64,000 nt of DNA from Bradyrhizobium sp. SZCCT0153 (GTDB taxonomy: Bacteria > Pseudomonadota > Alphaproteobacteria > Rhizobiales > Xanthobacteraceae). The DNA is taken from NCBI RefSeq assembly GCF_018129995.1, contig NZ_JAFCKS010000008.1:1-64000 (forward strand). The letters run 5' to 3'. The translations under genes and the position numbers were made by a program. This document shows, piece by piece, positions 8,729 to 16,871 of this stretch. The notes beneath the pieces were generated by a model that was not told the origin of the DNA, ran no database searches, and worked only from the letters and a program-made list of their open reading frames with translations. The stretch's first letter is position 1. Each line of letters starts with the position of its first letter.

Positions 8729-9910
8729 ATGCCTCCCGCCGTCCTCGCCCTCACCGCCGGTGCCTTCGGCATCGGCACCACCGAATTCATCATCATGGGC
8801 CTGTTGCTCCAGGTCGCCGCCGACATGCATGTTTCGGTGCCGGTCGCGGGCCTGCTCATTTCCGGCTATGCGCTCGGCGTGTTCGTCGGCGCGCCGGTGC
8901 TGACGCTGGCGACGCGGCGGATGCCGCGCAAAACCGTGCTGCTCGGGCTGATGGCGATTTTTACGCTCGGCAATGCCGCCTGCGCGCTCGCACCGAACTA
9001 TGAACTGCTGATGGCGGCGCGGGTGCTGACCTCGCTTGCCCATGGCACCTACTTCGGCGTCGGCTCGGTGGTGGCGACCAGCCTCGTCGCCGAGGACAAG
9101 CGGGCTTCGGCGATATCGACCATGTTCATCGGCCTGACGGTCGCAACGCTCCTGGGCGTCCCCTTCGGGGCCTGGTTCGGCCTGATGCTCGGCTGGCGCG
9201 CGGCGTTCTGGGCAGTGACGGTCATCGGCATGATTGCATTCGCGGTGGTCGCGGCGCTCGTGCCGGGTGATGTCGGCAATGGCGACAAGCCGATCTCGCT
9301 TGCCGAGGAAGTCGCGGTGCTCGGCCGTCCGCAGGTGCTGCTCGGGCTTGCCATGACCGTGTTCGGCTTTGCAGGCCTGTTCGTCGTCTTCACCTATATC
9401 CAGCCGATCCTGACGCGCTTTACCGGCTTTTCGGAAGCCGCGGTCTCGCCGATCCTGCTTGTGTTCGGCGTCGGGCTCGCGATCGGCAATGTCGCGGGCG
9501 GCAAATTCGCCGATCGCGGTCTTGCACGCGCCCTGATCGGCACGCTCGCGGCGCTCGCCATCGTGCTGCTTGGCCTCGCCGCCGTGTTGTCGGTCAAGAT
9601 CGCCGCCATCGCTCTGATCCTGCTGCTCGGCATCGCGTCCTTTGCGACGGTCGCGCCGCTTCAGCTTCGCGTGCTGGAGGCGGCCGGCGCCAGCGGTCGC
9701 ACGCTCGCCTCCAGCCTCAACATCGCAGCGTTCAATCTCGGCAACGCGCTCGGTGCCTGGGCCGGAGGAGTGGCCATCGATCGCGGGCTCGGCCTCTCCG
9801 CGCTGCCTCTGGTCGCAGCCGGCATCACGGCGATCGGCCTTCTGCTCGCGCTGTGGAGCCTCCAGCTCGACCGCAGGCACCCCGTCGTTGCGGCGTGTCC
9901 GGCGGAATAG
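8729..9910 (+). CDS. MFS transporter, DHA1 arabinose-efflux (AraJ-like) type
   Basis: About 393 residues and twelve predicted membrane helices. The first helix contains FGIGTTEF, the hallmark of the arabinose-efflux/AraJ-YdhP branch of drug:H+ antiporters. Other landmarks are GYALGVFVGAPVLTLATRRMPRK between helices 2 and 3 (motif A region, quoted in part) and AHGTYFGVG in helix 4. The frame is open from 8660, but the ATG at 8729 begins the conserved MPPAVLALTAGAFGIG sequence. It is probably an efflux pump for a small molecule, controlled by the divergent LysR protein. The substrate is unknown. Confidence 0.88.
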   Translation: MPPAVLALTAGAFGIGTTEFIIMGLLLQVAADMHVSVPVAGLLISGYALGVFVGAPVLTLATRRMPRKTVLLGLMAIFTLGNAACALAPNYELLMAARVLTSLAHGTYFGVGSVVATSLVAEDKRASAISTMFIGLTVATLLGVPFGAWFGLMLGWRAAFWAVTVIGMIAFAVVAALVPGDVGNGDKPISLAEEVAVLGRPQVLLGLAMTVFGFAGLFVVFTYIQPILTRFTGFSEAAVSPILLVFGVGLAIGNVAGGKFADRGLARALIGTLAALAIVLLGLAAVLSVKIAAIALILLLGIASFATVAPLQLRVLEAAGASGRTLASSLNIAAFNLGNALGAWAGGVAIDRGLGLSALPLVAAGITAIGLLLALWSLQLDRRHPVVAACPAE

Positions 9911-9936
9911 GGGCGATGACGATCGGCGATCGCGGC

Positions 9937-11547
9937 CTAGTAGAACGCTGCGATTGCCTCGGCGATTCCCTGCGGCAAATTTGGCTCGCTCCTGAGCGTG
10001 TCGAGGAAGACGGCATCGCCTGATACCGTGAGGCCGTCCAGCTTGATCGGATGCAGCGGCTCGGCTGCTGCTGCCACCGCATGCAAATCGGGACCGGTCC
10101 GGATGCCGTTATATGCGAGCCGCGGGCGCAATTGAACGTTGTTGCCGAACTGCTCGTCCAGCGCGAGGCGCCACCCGGCCCGCGACACCCTCCCGTCGGC
10201 GATCGCCGCCGCCATGGCAACGCTGCGCGGCTGCAATGTGCCGAGACCGCCGAGCGCCGCGCGCAACCGGCTCGTCGCCTCCGCCAGCGTGACCCTTTCG
10301 ATTCCCGGGTCCTGGTCGGGCGAGGTGAAGTCGATCAGCCTGGCGCTGCTGCCGATCTTGAGCGCCTCGCCGGCTCCGCCCGCCAGCTGCATGGCCTTTT
10401 TCGTCCCAAAGCGGGGGCGTCCGCCGATCGTGACCACGACGATATCCTGCTCGCGCGATTTGATCAGATGATCGTAGGGATCGCCGGTGACGCCCTTCAC
10501 GACCAGGAGGTCGGCGAACTTGCCCGTGGCGATCGTCCCTAACTTCGCATCCCACTTCAGGATCGTCGCCGGGTTGCGCGTCGCCATCGAGACGATGTCG
10601 TAGTCGCTGAAGCCGAGACCGAAATGCGCGGACACGACTTTCGCCGCTTTCAGCTCGCCCAGCAGGTTCTTGCTGCCGGATGGCGACCAGTCCGAGCCCA
10701 GCGCGATCGTCAGGCCGGCCGCGCGGGCGGCGGCGACGTCGGTCGTTTTCCCATAGAGCAGCAGATTGCTCAGAGGCGACCAGACGACCTTGGCGTGGTT
10801 TTCGGCCATCGTTCCGAAGTCGGTCGCATCGAGGGCCGTGCAATGAATGCCGGCCAGCGACGGCTCGATCGCCCAATCTCCCGCAGCATTGCGCAACGCG
10901 AGGAAATGGTTATGCGCCTTGGCATCGATGCCTTCGCTGAGATGGAGCAGGAAGCACGCCGACGATTTCAGCTCGTTGTCGAACTTCAGCCAATCCTCCG
11001 CATCGATGTCGGGGATCTTCGAGTGCGCTCGCGGAAGATCGGGAGGGCTGCCGATCTCGGCGGCGCGCAGTGCGCCCTTGTAGTATTTGTGGATCGTGCC
11101 GCTCCAGTTCGACAGCGTGATCCCCTGGCTCGTCGTCGTTCCCGCGACCAGGCATTTGGCTTCGACATAGCGCACCAGCGCCGGCAGCAGGGAGCCATCG
11201 TCGGCGAGGGCAATCGCGCTCATTGGGCCGGTCACCGACGTCTTGTACGATTTGGCGTTCTGCCATTGGTCGCGATTGCCGAAGAGCTGCGGCACGCGCC
11301 AGAGCGGCAGGATGTTGTAGCTCAAATGATTATGCAGCTCGATCAGGCCGGGATAGATGGTGCCGCCGGTCGCGACGGGATCGACGGCCTCGAAGCCTGC
11401 GGGAGCCGGCTGGCCCTTGGGCACGATCGCGGCGATCCGATTGTCCTCGATGAAGATCGTGCCGCTCTTGATGACGTCGCCCTCGGTGGCCATCGTCACG
11501 ATCCGCCCGGTCAGCGCCCGTCGCATCGGGCTTGCGGCCGGGCTCAT
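9937..11547 (-). CDS. Amidohydrolase-superfamily metal-dependent hydrolase
   Basis: A 536-residue protein of the TRZ/ATZ-like amidohydrolase fold. The metal-binding HNH is at residues 72-74 (PGLIELHNHLSYN). Further metal or catalytic histidines appear in LLHLSEG and GIHCTALD, and the conserved aspartate in ALGSDWSPSGSKNLL. A C-terminal composite-sheet segment holds FADLLVV and GRPRFG. The ~140-residue C-terminal extension after the barrel is not typical of deaminases. Its start codon overlaps the stop of the upstream UDG-like gene (ATGA at 11544-11547), so translation is probably coupled. The substrate is unknown; cyclic amides or nucleobase-like rings are possible. Confidence 0.85.
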   Translation of the reverse strand: MSPAASPMRRALTGRIVTMATEGDVIKSGTIFIEDNRIAAIVPKGQPAPAGFEAVDPVATGGTIYPGLIELHNHLSYNILPLWRVPQLFGNRDQWQNAKSYKTSVTGPMSAIALADDGSLLPALVRYVEAKCLVAGTTTSQGITLSNWSGTIHKYYKGALRAAEIGSPPDLPRAHSKIPDIDAEDWLKFDNELKSSACFLLHLSEGIDAKAHNHFLALRNAAGDWAIEPSLAGIHCTALDATDFGTMAENHAKVVWSPLSNLLLYGKTTDVAAARAAGLTIALGSDWSPSGSKNLLGELKAAKVVSAHFGLGFSDYDIVSMATRNPATILKWDAKLGTIATGKFADLLVVKGVTGDPYDHLIKSREQDIVVVTIGGRPRFGTKKAMQLAGGAGEALKIGSSARLIDFTSPDQDPGIERVTLAEATSRLRAALGGLGTLQPRSVAMAAAIADGRVSRAGWRLALDEQFGNNVQLRPRLAYNGIRTGPDLHAVAAAAEPLHPIKLDGLTVSGDAVFLDTLRSEPNLPQGIAEAIAAFY

Positions 11548-12362
11548 GGGATCACTCCGTCAGGAATGGTCATCGTGATCGTACGCCGCTTGGCTGCCGC
11601 ATCCGCGCCCTGGCGCACGGCCCATGGCGTATCTCCGCGCATCCAGGCCGGCAGTCCCGCGGGAAGATCCTTTGCGATGATGTCGAACAGCTCGGTCGGC
11701 TTGAAGGCGTCGCCATAGGGCACGAGCGTCGTCGCCACGTCGGGATGCTTGACCTGAGGCGCAAGAGCTGCGAGCGAGGCATTCCACTTGGTCAGCATGA
11801 TCTTGGTGTTTGCAGCCCGCGTCGCATTATCGTGCGCGGAGCTTTCCGGCCACGTCGGGTGGGTGATGTGCTGATACGCAAGGGTCTTGTAGGCCGCGCC
11901 ATCGGCAGTCTTGAGCCAGGCCTTCCAGGCCTCGTCGGCGAGGCCCCCGAGGGAGACGACGGCCTCGATGTTGCCCGGCCCGAGCACGGCCTTGAACCAT
12001 TTGTTGCGATACGCGACGATGCCGGGCTCGTTCTTGTGCTTTGAACCGCCGCTCTGTCCGTAGACGCTGTACAGGAAGGTATTCACCATCACGTAGCTCT
12101 GCGTGATGCCGAGTTTCGCCAGGAAACCCTGTGTCCGCCGGCCCGCGGTGCCGACCAGAATTCTGCGCACGACCGTCTCGTGCTGGGCGGGATCCTGACC
12201 GACGACGAGGACGCGCGCCGTTCCGTCGAGACGGCCGCGGTGAAAGATCGGCCCCCATTCGATCCGGAAGTCGTGTGGATCGTAGGTCTCGGCGCCGGGA
12301 TAGTCGGCACACAGATCGCGAAATGGTTGCTGGCCGTAGCCGCTGTCGAAATCCACGAGCAT
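11544..12362 (-). CDS. Uracil-DNA glycosylase-like superfamily protein
   Basis: A 272-residue protein with the UDG fold signature. Motif A is VLVVGQDPAQHE, with GQDP at residues 55-58. An asparagine-containing strand (VMVNTFLYSVYG) follows, and the leucine-loop region motif B is HITHPTWPES near 165-173. The spacing fits the uracil-DNA glycosylase-like superfamily, but it is longer than classical family 1 or 4 enzymes and has an extra C-terminal ~80 residues. True glycosylase activity is unproven. It overlaps the amidohydrolase gene by four bases and is divergent from the amidase, with 253 bases between the starts. Confidence 0.78.
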   Translation of the reverse strand: MLVDFDSGYGQQPFRDLCADYPGAETYDPHDFRIEWGPIFHRGRLDGTARVLVVGQDPAQHETVVRRILVGTAGRRTQGFLAKLGITQSYVMVNTFLYSVYGQSGGSKHKNEPGIVAYRNKWFKAVLGPGNIEAVVSLGGLADEAWKAWLKTADGAAYKTLAYQHITHPTWPESSAHDNATRAANTKIMLTKWNASLAALAPQVKHPDVATTLVPYGDAFKPTELFDIIAKDLPAGLPAWMRGDTPWAVRQGADAAAKRRTITMTIPDGVIP

Positions 12363-12615
12363 GGCAAATGCTCCAGTCTGTGGCTGTCAAAATAGCTGCG
12401 TCAAAAACGGATCGTTTGGCGGCAATCTTAGCGGTAGTTTATTGCGTTGTTCAACCACTATATGGGTCAAGCGAGAAGTCCCAAAGGTTCATGCGCACCT
12501 CTGGCTTCGCCTTCGGCCGCGACAACGCGTCGCGACGGCGCGCCATGCAGAAACGCACCTGTACACGGTCGCGTGACCTCCATAAATTCCGCCGCGCAAT
12601 TCCAGGAGATGCGGC

Positions 12616-14187
12616 GTGGCGAAGAAGACGGCTACCAAGAAGAACGCTTCGAAGAAGGCAGCAAGGACCTCCAGCAAGACCAGCGCCGTTCGCAAGAGCG
12701 TAGCTGCGAAGGCTGCAGCGAAGACGGTCAAGAAGGCCGCTCCGCGCAAATCGTCCGCACCGCGCCGCCCCAGGGGCCCGGCCTGGCAATGGTCGGCGGT
12801 CGAGACCGCAGTCGCAATCCGCTCCGGTGCCATCTCCGCGGTCGAGACCGTGGAGGCGCATCTCGAACGGATGCGCGCAATCAATCCGAGGCTGAACGCC
12901 GTCGTCGTCGATCTCTCGGAGGAGGCGCTGGCTGCGGCGCATGCGGCCGACAAGCGGCGTGCCAAAGATGGCGAACTCGGCCTTCTGCACGGCGTGCCAA
13001 TCACCATCAAGGAGAACGTCGACTACGAGGGGCGGCCTAATTTCAACGGCGTTCCCGCCAACAAGGATTATATCGCGCCGTCGGATTCGCCCGTCGTCCG
13101 CAACCTGAAGAAGGCCGGTGCGATCGTCATCGGCCTCACCAACACGCCGGAATTCTCCTTCCGCGGCTTTACCGACAATCCCCTGCACGGGCTGACGCTC
13201 AATCCCTGGGATCCGAACATCACCTGCGGCGGCTCCTCTGGCGGAGCAGGTTCGGCAGTCGCCGCCGGCATCGGCACCATCGCCCACGGCAACGACATCG
13301 GCGGCTCGCTGCGCTGGCCGGCGCATTGCAACGGGGTTGCCACCATCAAGCCGACGCAGGGCCGCATCCCCGCCTTCAACGGAAGCGCTACGGCCGAGCG
13401 GCCGATGCTCGCGCACCTGATGTCGGCGCAGGGCCCGCTCGCCCGCCACGTCGCCGACGTCCGTCTCGCGTTGGAGGCAATGAGCCAGCGCGATCCGCGC
13501 GATCCCTGGTGGGTGCCGGCGCCGCTGGCCGGGCCGAAGCCGAAGGGGCCGATCAAGGTCGCGCTGGCCAGGATCCCCGAGGATATGGACGTGGATCCTT
13601 CAGTACGCGCGGCGCTGCGCCAGGCCGCCGATCACCTCGAGCGCTCCGGCTATCGCGTGACCGAGGTCGATGTGCCCGACATCAACGGCGTCTGGCAGAC
13701 CTGGTGCGACATCATCACCAACGAGACCGTGGTGATGCAGGAAGCCGGCATGCTGAAAGTCACCTCGGAAGACTTCCACAAGGCGTGGAATGGCATGAAG
13801 ACCAAGGCCAATGTGCTCGATCTCAAGGCCTGGATGCATGCGACCGCCGCGCGCAACGGCCACATCCGCGCCTGGCAATTGTTTTTCGAGGAATATCCGG
13901 TGGTGCTGGCGCCGACCACGGTGCAGCCGACGCCGGGGCCGCGCGACGACACCGTCAGCGCGGAACGCGTCAAGGAGATCTTCTGGGGCGAAATCCGCTT
14001 CATCTCCGCGATTAATGTGCTGGGCCTGCCCGGCGCGGTGGTGCCGGTGACCCTGCATGACGGCAAGCCGATCGGCGTGCAGCTCATCGCCGGGCGCTAT
14101 CGCGAGGACCTCGCGCTAGATGCGGCGGCCGCGATCGAGAAGCGCGCCGGCGTGCTCGCCCATCGACTGTGGGAGATGATGGAGTAG
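12616..14187 (+). CDS. Amidase-signature enzyme with lysine/alanine-rich histone-H1-like N-terminal tail
   Basis: A 523-residue amidase. The Ser-cisSer-Lys triad is visible: Lys132 in ITIKENVDY, Ser207 in CGGSSGGAGS and Ser231 in GNDIGGSLRWP. The 24-residue distance between the serines matches the family. Residues 1-55 are an Ala/Lys/Ser-rich basic tail with KKA and AAKAAAK repeats, like histone H1 or HU-type tails, before the enzymatic domain begins near WQWSAVETA. The start is GTG at 12616, set by AGGAG at 12604-12608 seven bases upstream, so the tail appears translated. The amide substrate is unknown. A perfect hairpin follows the stop. Confidence 0.9.
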   Translation: MAKKTATKKNASKKAARTSSKTSAVRKSVAAKAAAKTVKKAAPRKSSAPRRPRGPAWQWSAVETAVAIRSGAISAVETVEAHLERMRAINPRLNAVVVDLSEEALAAAHAADKRRAKDGELGLLHGVPITIKENVDYEGRPNFNGVPANKDYIAPSDSPVVRNLKKAGAIVIGLTNTPEFSFRGFTDNPLHGLTLNPWDPNITCGGSSGGAGSAVAAGIGTIAHGNDIGGSLRWPAHCNGVATIKPTQGRIPAFNGSATAERPMLAHLMSAQGPLARHVADVRLALEAMSQRDPRDPWWVPAPLAGPKPKGPIKVALARIPEDMDVDPSVRAALRQAADHLERSGYRVTEVDVPDINGVWQTWCDIITNETVVMQEAGMLKVTSEDFHKAWNGMKTKANVLDLKAWMHATAARNGHIRAWQLFFEEYPVVLAPTTVQPTPGPRDDTVSAERVKEIFWGEIRFISAINVLGLPGAVVPVTLHDGKPIGVQLIAGRYREDLALDAAAAIEKRAGVLAHRLWEMME

Positions 14188-14190
14188 GCG

Positions 14191-14230
14191 ACGCTCTCCC
14201 TCTCCCCTTGTTGCGGGAGAGGGAGAGCGT
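14191..14230 (+). terminator. Perfect 16-bp hairpin terminator candidate after amidase
   Basis: Bases 14191-14206 and 14215-14230 are exact reverse complements (16 bp, CT-rich left arm) with an eight-base loop, three bases after the amidase stop. No T run follows on the plus strand. It separates the amidase from the methionine operon. Confidence 0.65.
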
Positions 14231-14350
14231 GGCGCGCCGCGCCGGAGAAGAGGCACCACGGCGCATCAATTCATTAATCCAGTTTGATTCGAATTTTAGC
14301 CAATTCATCAACAACCGTTAGGGTTACTTCCTCGATCTCTAGACGAATTA

Positions 14351-14442
14351 TTGTCCGCTTTACCAGCCGCCTCTAACAGAGGGACGGCGGACAACGCACA
14401 TGCCTCGTACAGGCCAATAAGTGCGGCCCGCTCCACGCGGAG
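14351..14442 (+). promoter_or_regulatory. Structured mRNA leader of metY with Shine-Dalgarno-sequestering hairpin (candidate riboregulator)
   Basis: Three successive hairpins can be drawn. (1) TTGTCCGC (14351-14358) pairs with GCGGACAA (14387-14394) and encloses CCTCT/AGAGG (14370-14374 with 14378-14382). (2) CGCAC (14395-14399) pairs with GTGCG (14421-14425) and encloses GCCT/AGGC. (3) CTCC (14431-14434) pairs with GGAG (14439-14442), which is the metY ribosome-binding site. Position and gene suggest a translational methionine or SAM switch. I do not see the SAM-II core that is common before met genes in alphaproteobacteria, so the class is open. Structures were drawn by eye only. Confidence 0.45.
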
Positions 14443-14450
14443 GTGGCACG

Positions 14451-15752
14451 ATGCGCAACGAGACGATCGCTATTCACGCCGGCTACGAGCCCGAAGCCAC
14501 CACGCACGCGGTTGCCGTGCCGATCTACCAGACCGCGGCCTATGCCTTCGACAGCGCCGATCATGGCGCGGCGCTCTTCAATCTCGAGGCCGAAGGCTAT
14601 CGTTACAGCCGTATCGCCAATCCGACCAGCGCGGTGCTGGAGAAACGCGTCGCCCAGCTCGAAGGCGGCGTCGGCGCGCTTGCGGTTGCGACCGGACAGG
14701 CGGCGCTGCACTTTGCCTTCGTCAACGTCGCCGACCACGGCGGCAACATCGTTTCGGTTCCGCAGCTCTACGGCACCACGCACACGCTGCTCTCGCACAT
14801 CCTGCCGCGCCAGGGCATCACCGGCCGCTTCGCCGAGAGCGACAAGCCTGAAGCAATCGAAAAGCTGATCGATGAGAACACCCGCGCCGTGTTTGCCGAG
14901 ACCATCGGCAATCCCGCCGGCAATGTCTGCGACATCGAGGCGCTGGCGGAAATCGCGCATAAGCATGGCGTGCCGCTGATCGTCGACAATACGGTTGCGA
15001 CCCCGATCCTGCTCAAGCCGTTCGACTACGGTGCCGACATCGCCGTGCACTCGCTGACCAAGTTCCTCGGCGGCCACGGCACCACGCTGGGCGGCGCCAT
15101 CGTCGATTCCGGCAACTTCCCCTGGGCCAAGCACGCCGATCGCTTCCCGGGCTACAACAAGCCGGACGCCTCCTATCACGGCCTCGTCTATGCCGAGCGC
15201 TTTGGCAGGACGGCCTATATCGAGCGCGCGCGCAGCATCTATCAGCGCACCATGGGTTCGGTGCTGTCGCCGTTCAACGCCTTCCTGCTGCTCCAGGGCA
15301 TCGAGACCGTCGCGCTGCGGATGGAGCGCCACTGCGAGAACGCCCGCAAGGTCGCAGAATTTCTGCGCAAGGATCCGCGCGTCGCCTGGGTCAACTACAC
15401 TGGATTCCCGGACAGTCCCTATTATCCGCTCGTTCAGAAATATCTCGACGGCAACGCCTCCTCGCTGTTCACCTTCGGCATCAAGGGCGGCATGGAAGCC
15501 GGCAAGACCTTCTACGATGCGCTGAAGCTGATCACGCGCCTCGTCAATATCGGCGACGCCAAGTCGCTGGCCTGCCATCCAGCCTCGACCACGCACCGGC
15601 AGATGTCGGCCGAGCAGCAGCGCGCCGCCGGCGTGCTGCCCGAGACGATCCGCCTGTCGATCGGCATCGAGCATTCCCTGGACATCATCGGAGACATCGA
15701 CCAGGCGCTGGAGAAGGCCTGTCCGTCGGCGCGCCTCCAGGCCGCGGAGTAG
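14451..15752 (+). CDS. metY: O-acetylhomoserine sulfhydrylase (aminocarboxypropyltransferase)
   Basis: PLP enzyme of the Cys/Met metabolism family, about 433 residues. It makes homocysteine directly from an O-acylhomoserine and sulfide. Lys204 in AVHSLTKFLGGHGT is the PLP-binding lysine and Asp179 in LIVDNTVATP contacts the cofactor ring. The N-terminal ETIAIHAGYEPE and YSRIANPTSAVLE are typical of MetY rather than MetB or MetC. ATG 14451 is chosen because GGAGG (14439-14443) lies seven bases upstream; an in-frame GTG at 14421 would fall inside the leader. metA follows 12 bases downstream, so they form one operon. The hairpin leader may control it. Confidence 0.93.
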   Translation: MRNETIAIHAGYEPEATTHAVAVPIYQTAAYAFDSADHGAALFNLEAEGYRYSRIANPTSAVLEKRVAQLEGGVGALAVATGQAALHFAFVNVADHGGNIVSVPQLYGTTHTLLSHILPRQGITGRFAESDKPEAIEKLIDENTRAVFAETIGNPAGNVCDIEALAEIAHKHGVPLIVDNTVATPILLKPFDYGADIAVHSLTKFLGGHGTTLGGAIVDSGNFPWAKHADRFPGYNKPDASYHGLVYAERFGRTAYIERARSIYQRTMGSVLSPFNAFLLLQGIETVALRMERHCENARKVAEFLRKDPRVAWVNYTGFPDSPYYPLVQKYLDGNASSLFTFGIKGGMEAGKTFYDALKLITRLVNIGDAKSLACHPASTTHRQMSAEQQRAAGVLPETIRLSIGIEHSLDIIGDIDQALEKACPSARLQAAE

Positions 15753-15764
15753 GCGGCGGTACCG

Positions 15765-16766
15765 ATGACGATCTTGATCGACAGGGATCAAGGCATATCG
15801 AGCCCGGCACTGGTGCCGGGCGAGGGTGATCTGGCGCGCGAGCATCGCGGCGCCGAACTCACCATCGGATTGATCAACAACATGCCGGATGCGGCGCTGA
15901 AGGCGACCGAGCGGCAGTTCATGAAGCTGCTGCAGGCCGCGGCAGGCCCGCGGCGCATCCGCTTCCACTGCTTCTCGCTTCCTTCCGTGAAGCGTTCGCC
16001 GGAAGCGAAGTGGCATGTCGAGAGTGAATATTCTGAGCTCGCTGAACTCCGGCAACACAATTTCGACGGGCTGATCGTGACCGGTGCCGAGCCGGTTGCA
16101 CCCGAACTCGACCAGGAACCGTACTGGCGAGATCTCACCGAGCTGATCGACTGGGCCAAGGTCAACACGCGCTCGACGATCTGGTCGTGCCTTGCCGCGC
16201 ATGCGGCGGTGCTGCACCTCGACCGGATCGAACGGCGGCGGCTGCCGGCCAAATGTCACGGCATTTTCGACTGCGAGACCGTCACCGGCGATGCGCTGAT
16301 GCGGGCAGCGCCTGCGCCGCTCAAGGTCTCGCATTCGCGTCTCAACGAGATTGCGGAAAGCGACCTCGCGCAGGCCGGCTACCAGGTGCTGACGCGTTCG
16401 GCGAAGGCCGGCGTCGATATCTTCGTCCGGCAATATGCCAGCCGTTTCGTATTCTTCCAGGGCCACCCGGAATATGATGCACTGTCGCTCCAGCGCGAAT
16501 ATCTGCGCGACATCGGCCGCTATCTTGCGCGCGAGCGTGAAAATTACCCGCATTTGCCCGTGAGCTATTTTGACGCAGCGACGGAGGAGAAGCTTGCCCG
16601 CTTCGAGAAACAGGCAAGGCACCAGCGCCACCCGGCGCTCAGCAACGAACTGCCTGCGCTGAATTTGCGTACGGATATTGCCGCGGGCAGCGCTGCTGCG
16701 GCACTATTTCGCAACTGGCTGCAATATCTCGGTACCGAAGCCGACGCCTCGGTGCTGGCGCGTTAA
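15765..16766 (+). CDS. metA: Homoserine O-acyltransferase, MetA type (divergent)
   Basis: A 333-residue class I glutamine-amidotransferase-like acyltransferase that activates homoserine for the MetY reaction. The nucleophile is Cys142 in STIWSCLAAHAAVL and the catalytic dyad is His234/Glu236 in FFQGHPEYD. The N-terminal LINNMPDAALKATERQF matches MetA. The acyl-CoA specificity loop reads IVTGAEPVAPELDQEPYW rather than the Escherichia TGAPLG or Bacillus TGAPVE form, so whether acetyl- or succinyl-CoA is used cannot be read. Pairing with an O-acetylhomoserine-type MetY makes acetylation worth considering. Confidence 0.88.
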   Translation: MTILIDRDQGISSPALVPGEGDLAREHRGAELTIGLINNMPDAALKATERQFMKLLQAAAGPRRIRFHCFSLPSVKRSPEAKWHVESEYSELAELRQHNFDGLIVTGAEPVAPELDQEPYWRDLTELIDWAKVNTRSTIWSCLAAHAAVLHLDRIERRRLPAKCHGIFDCETVTGDALMRAAPAPLKVSHSRLNEIAESDLAQAGYQVLTRSAKAGVDIFVRQYASRFVFFQGHPEYDALSLQREYLRDIGRYLARERENYPHLPVSYFDAATEEKLARFEKQARHQRHPALSNELPALNLRTDIAAGSAAAALFRNWLQYLGTEADASVLAR

Positions 16767-16871
16767 CCGAAGGGCGTTGGTCCCTCGTTAGGATTACCCA
16801 AGCGTTAGGCTTGCCTCAACCAGCGCGCGAATGTTTCAGTAGAGCAATAGGGAATCACGGGAAACGCAGTC

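Noticed and set aside
14351..14450. SAM-II riboswitch before metY
   Set aside because: Expected by context, but I could not find its conserved core (the TTGCA and TTAAA/GCTAAA-type elements) in the leader, so I report only an unclassified structured leader.
14373..16631. Long minus-strand frame opposite metY and metA
   Set aside because: Antisense to two enzymes with complete active sites; no recognisable domain.
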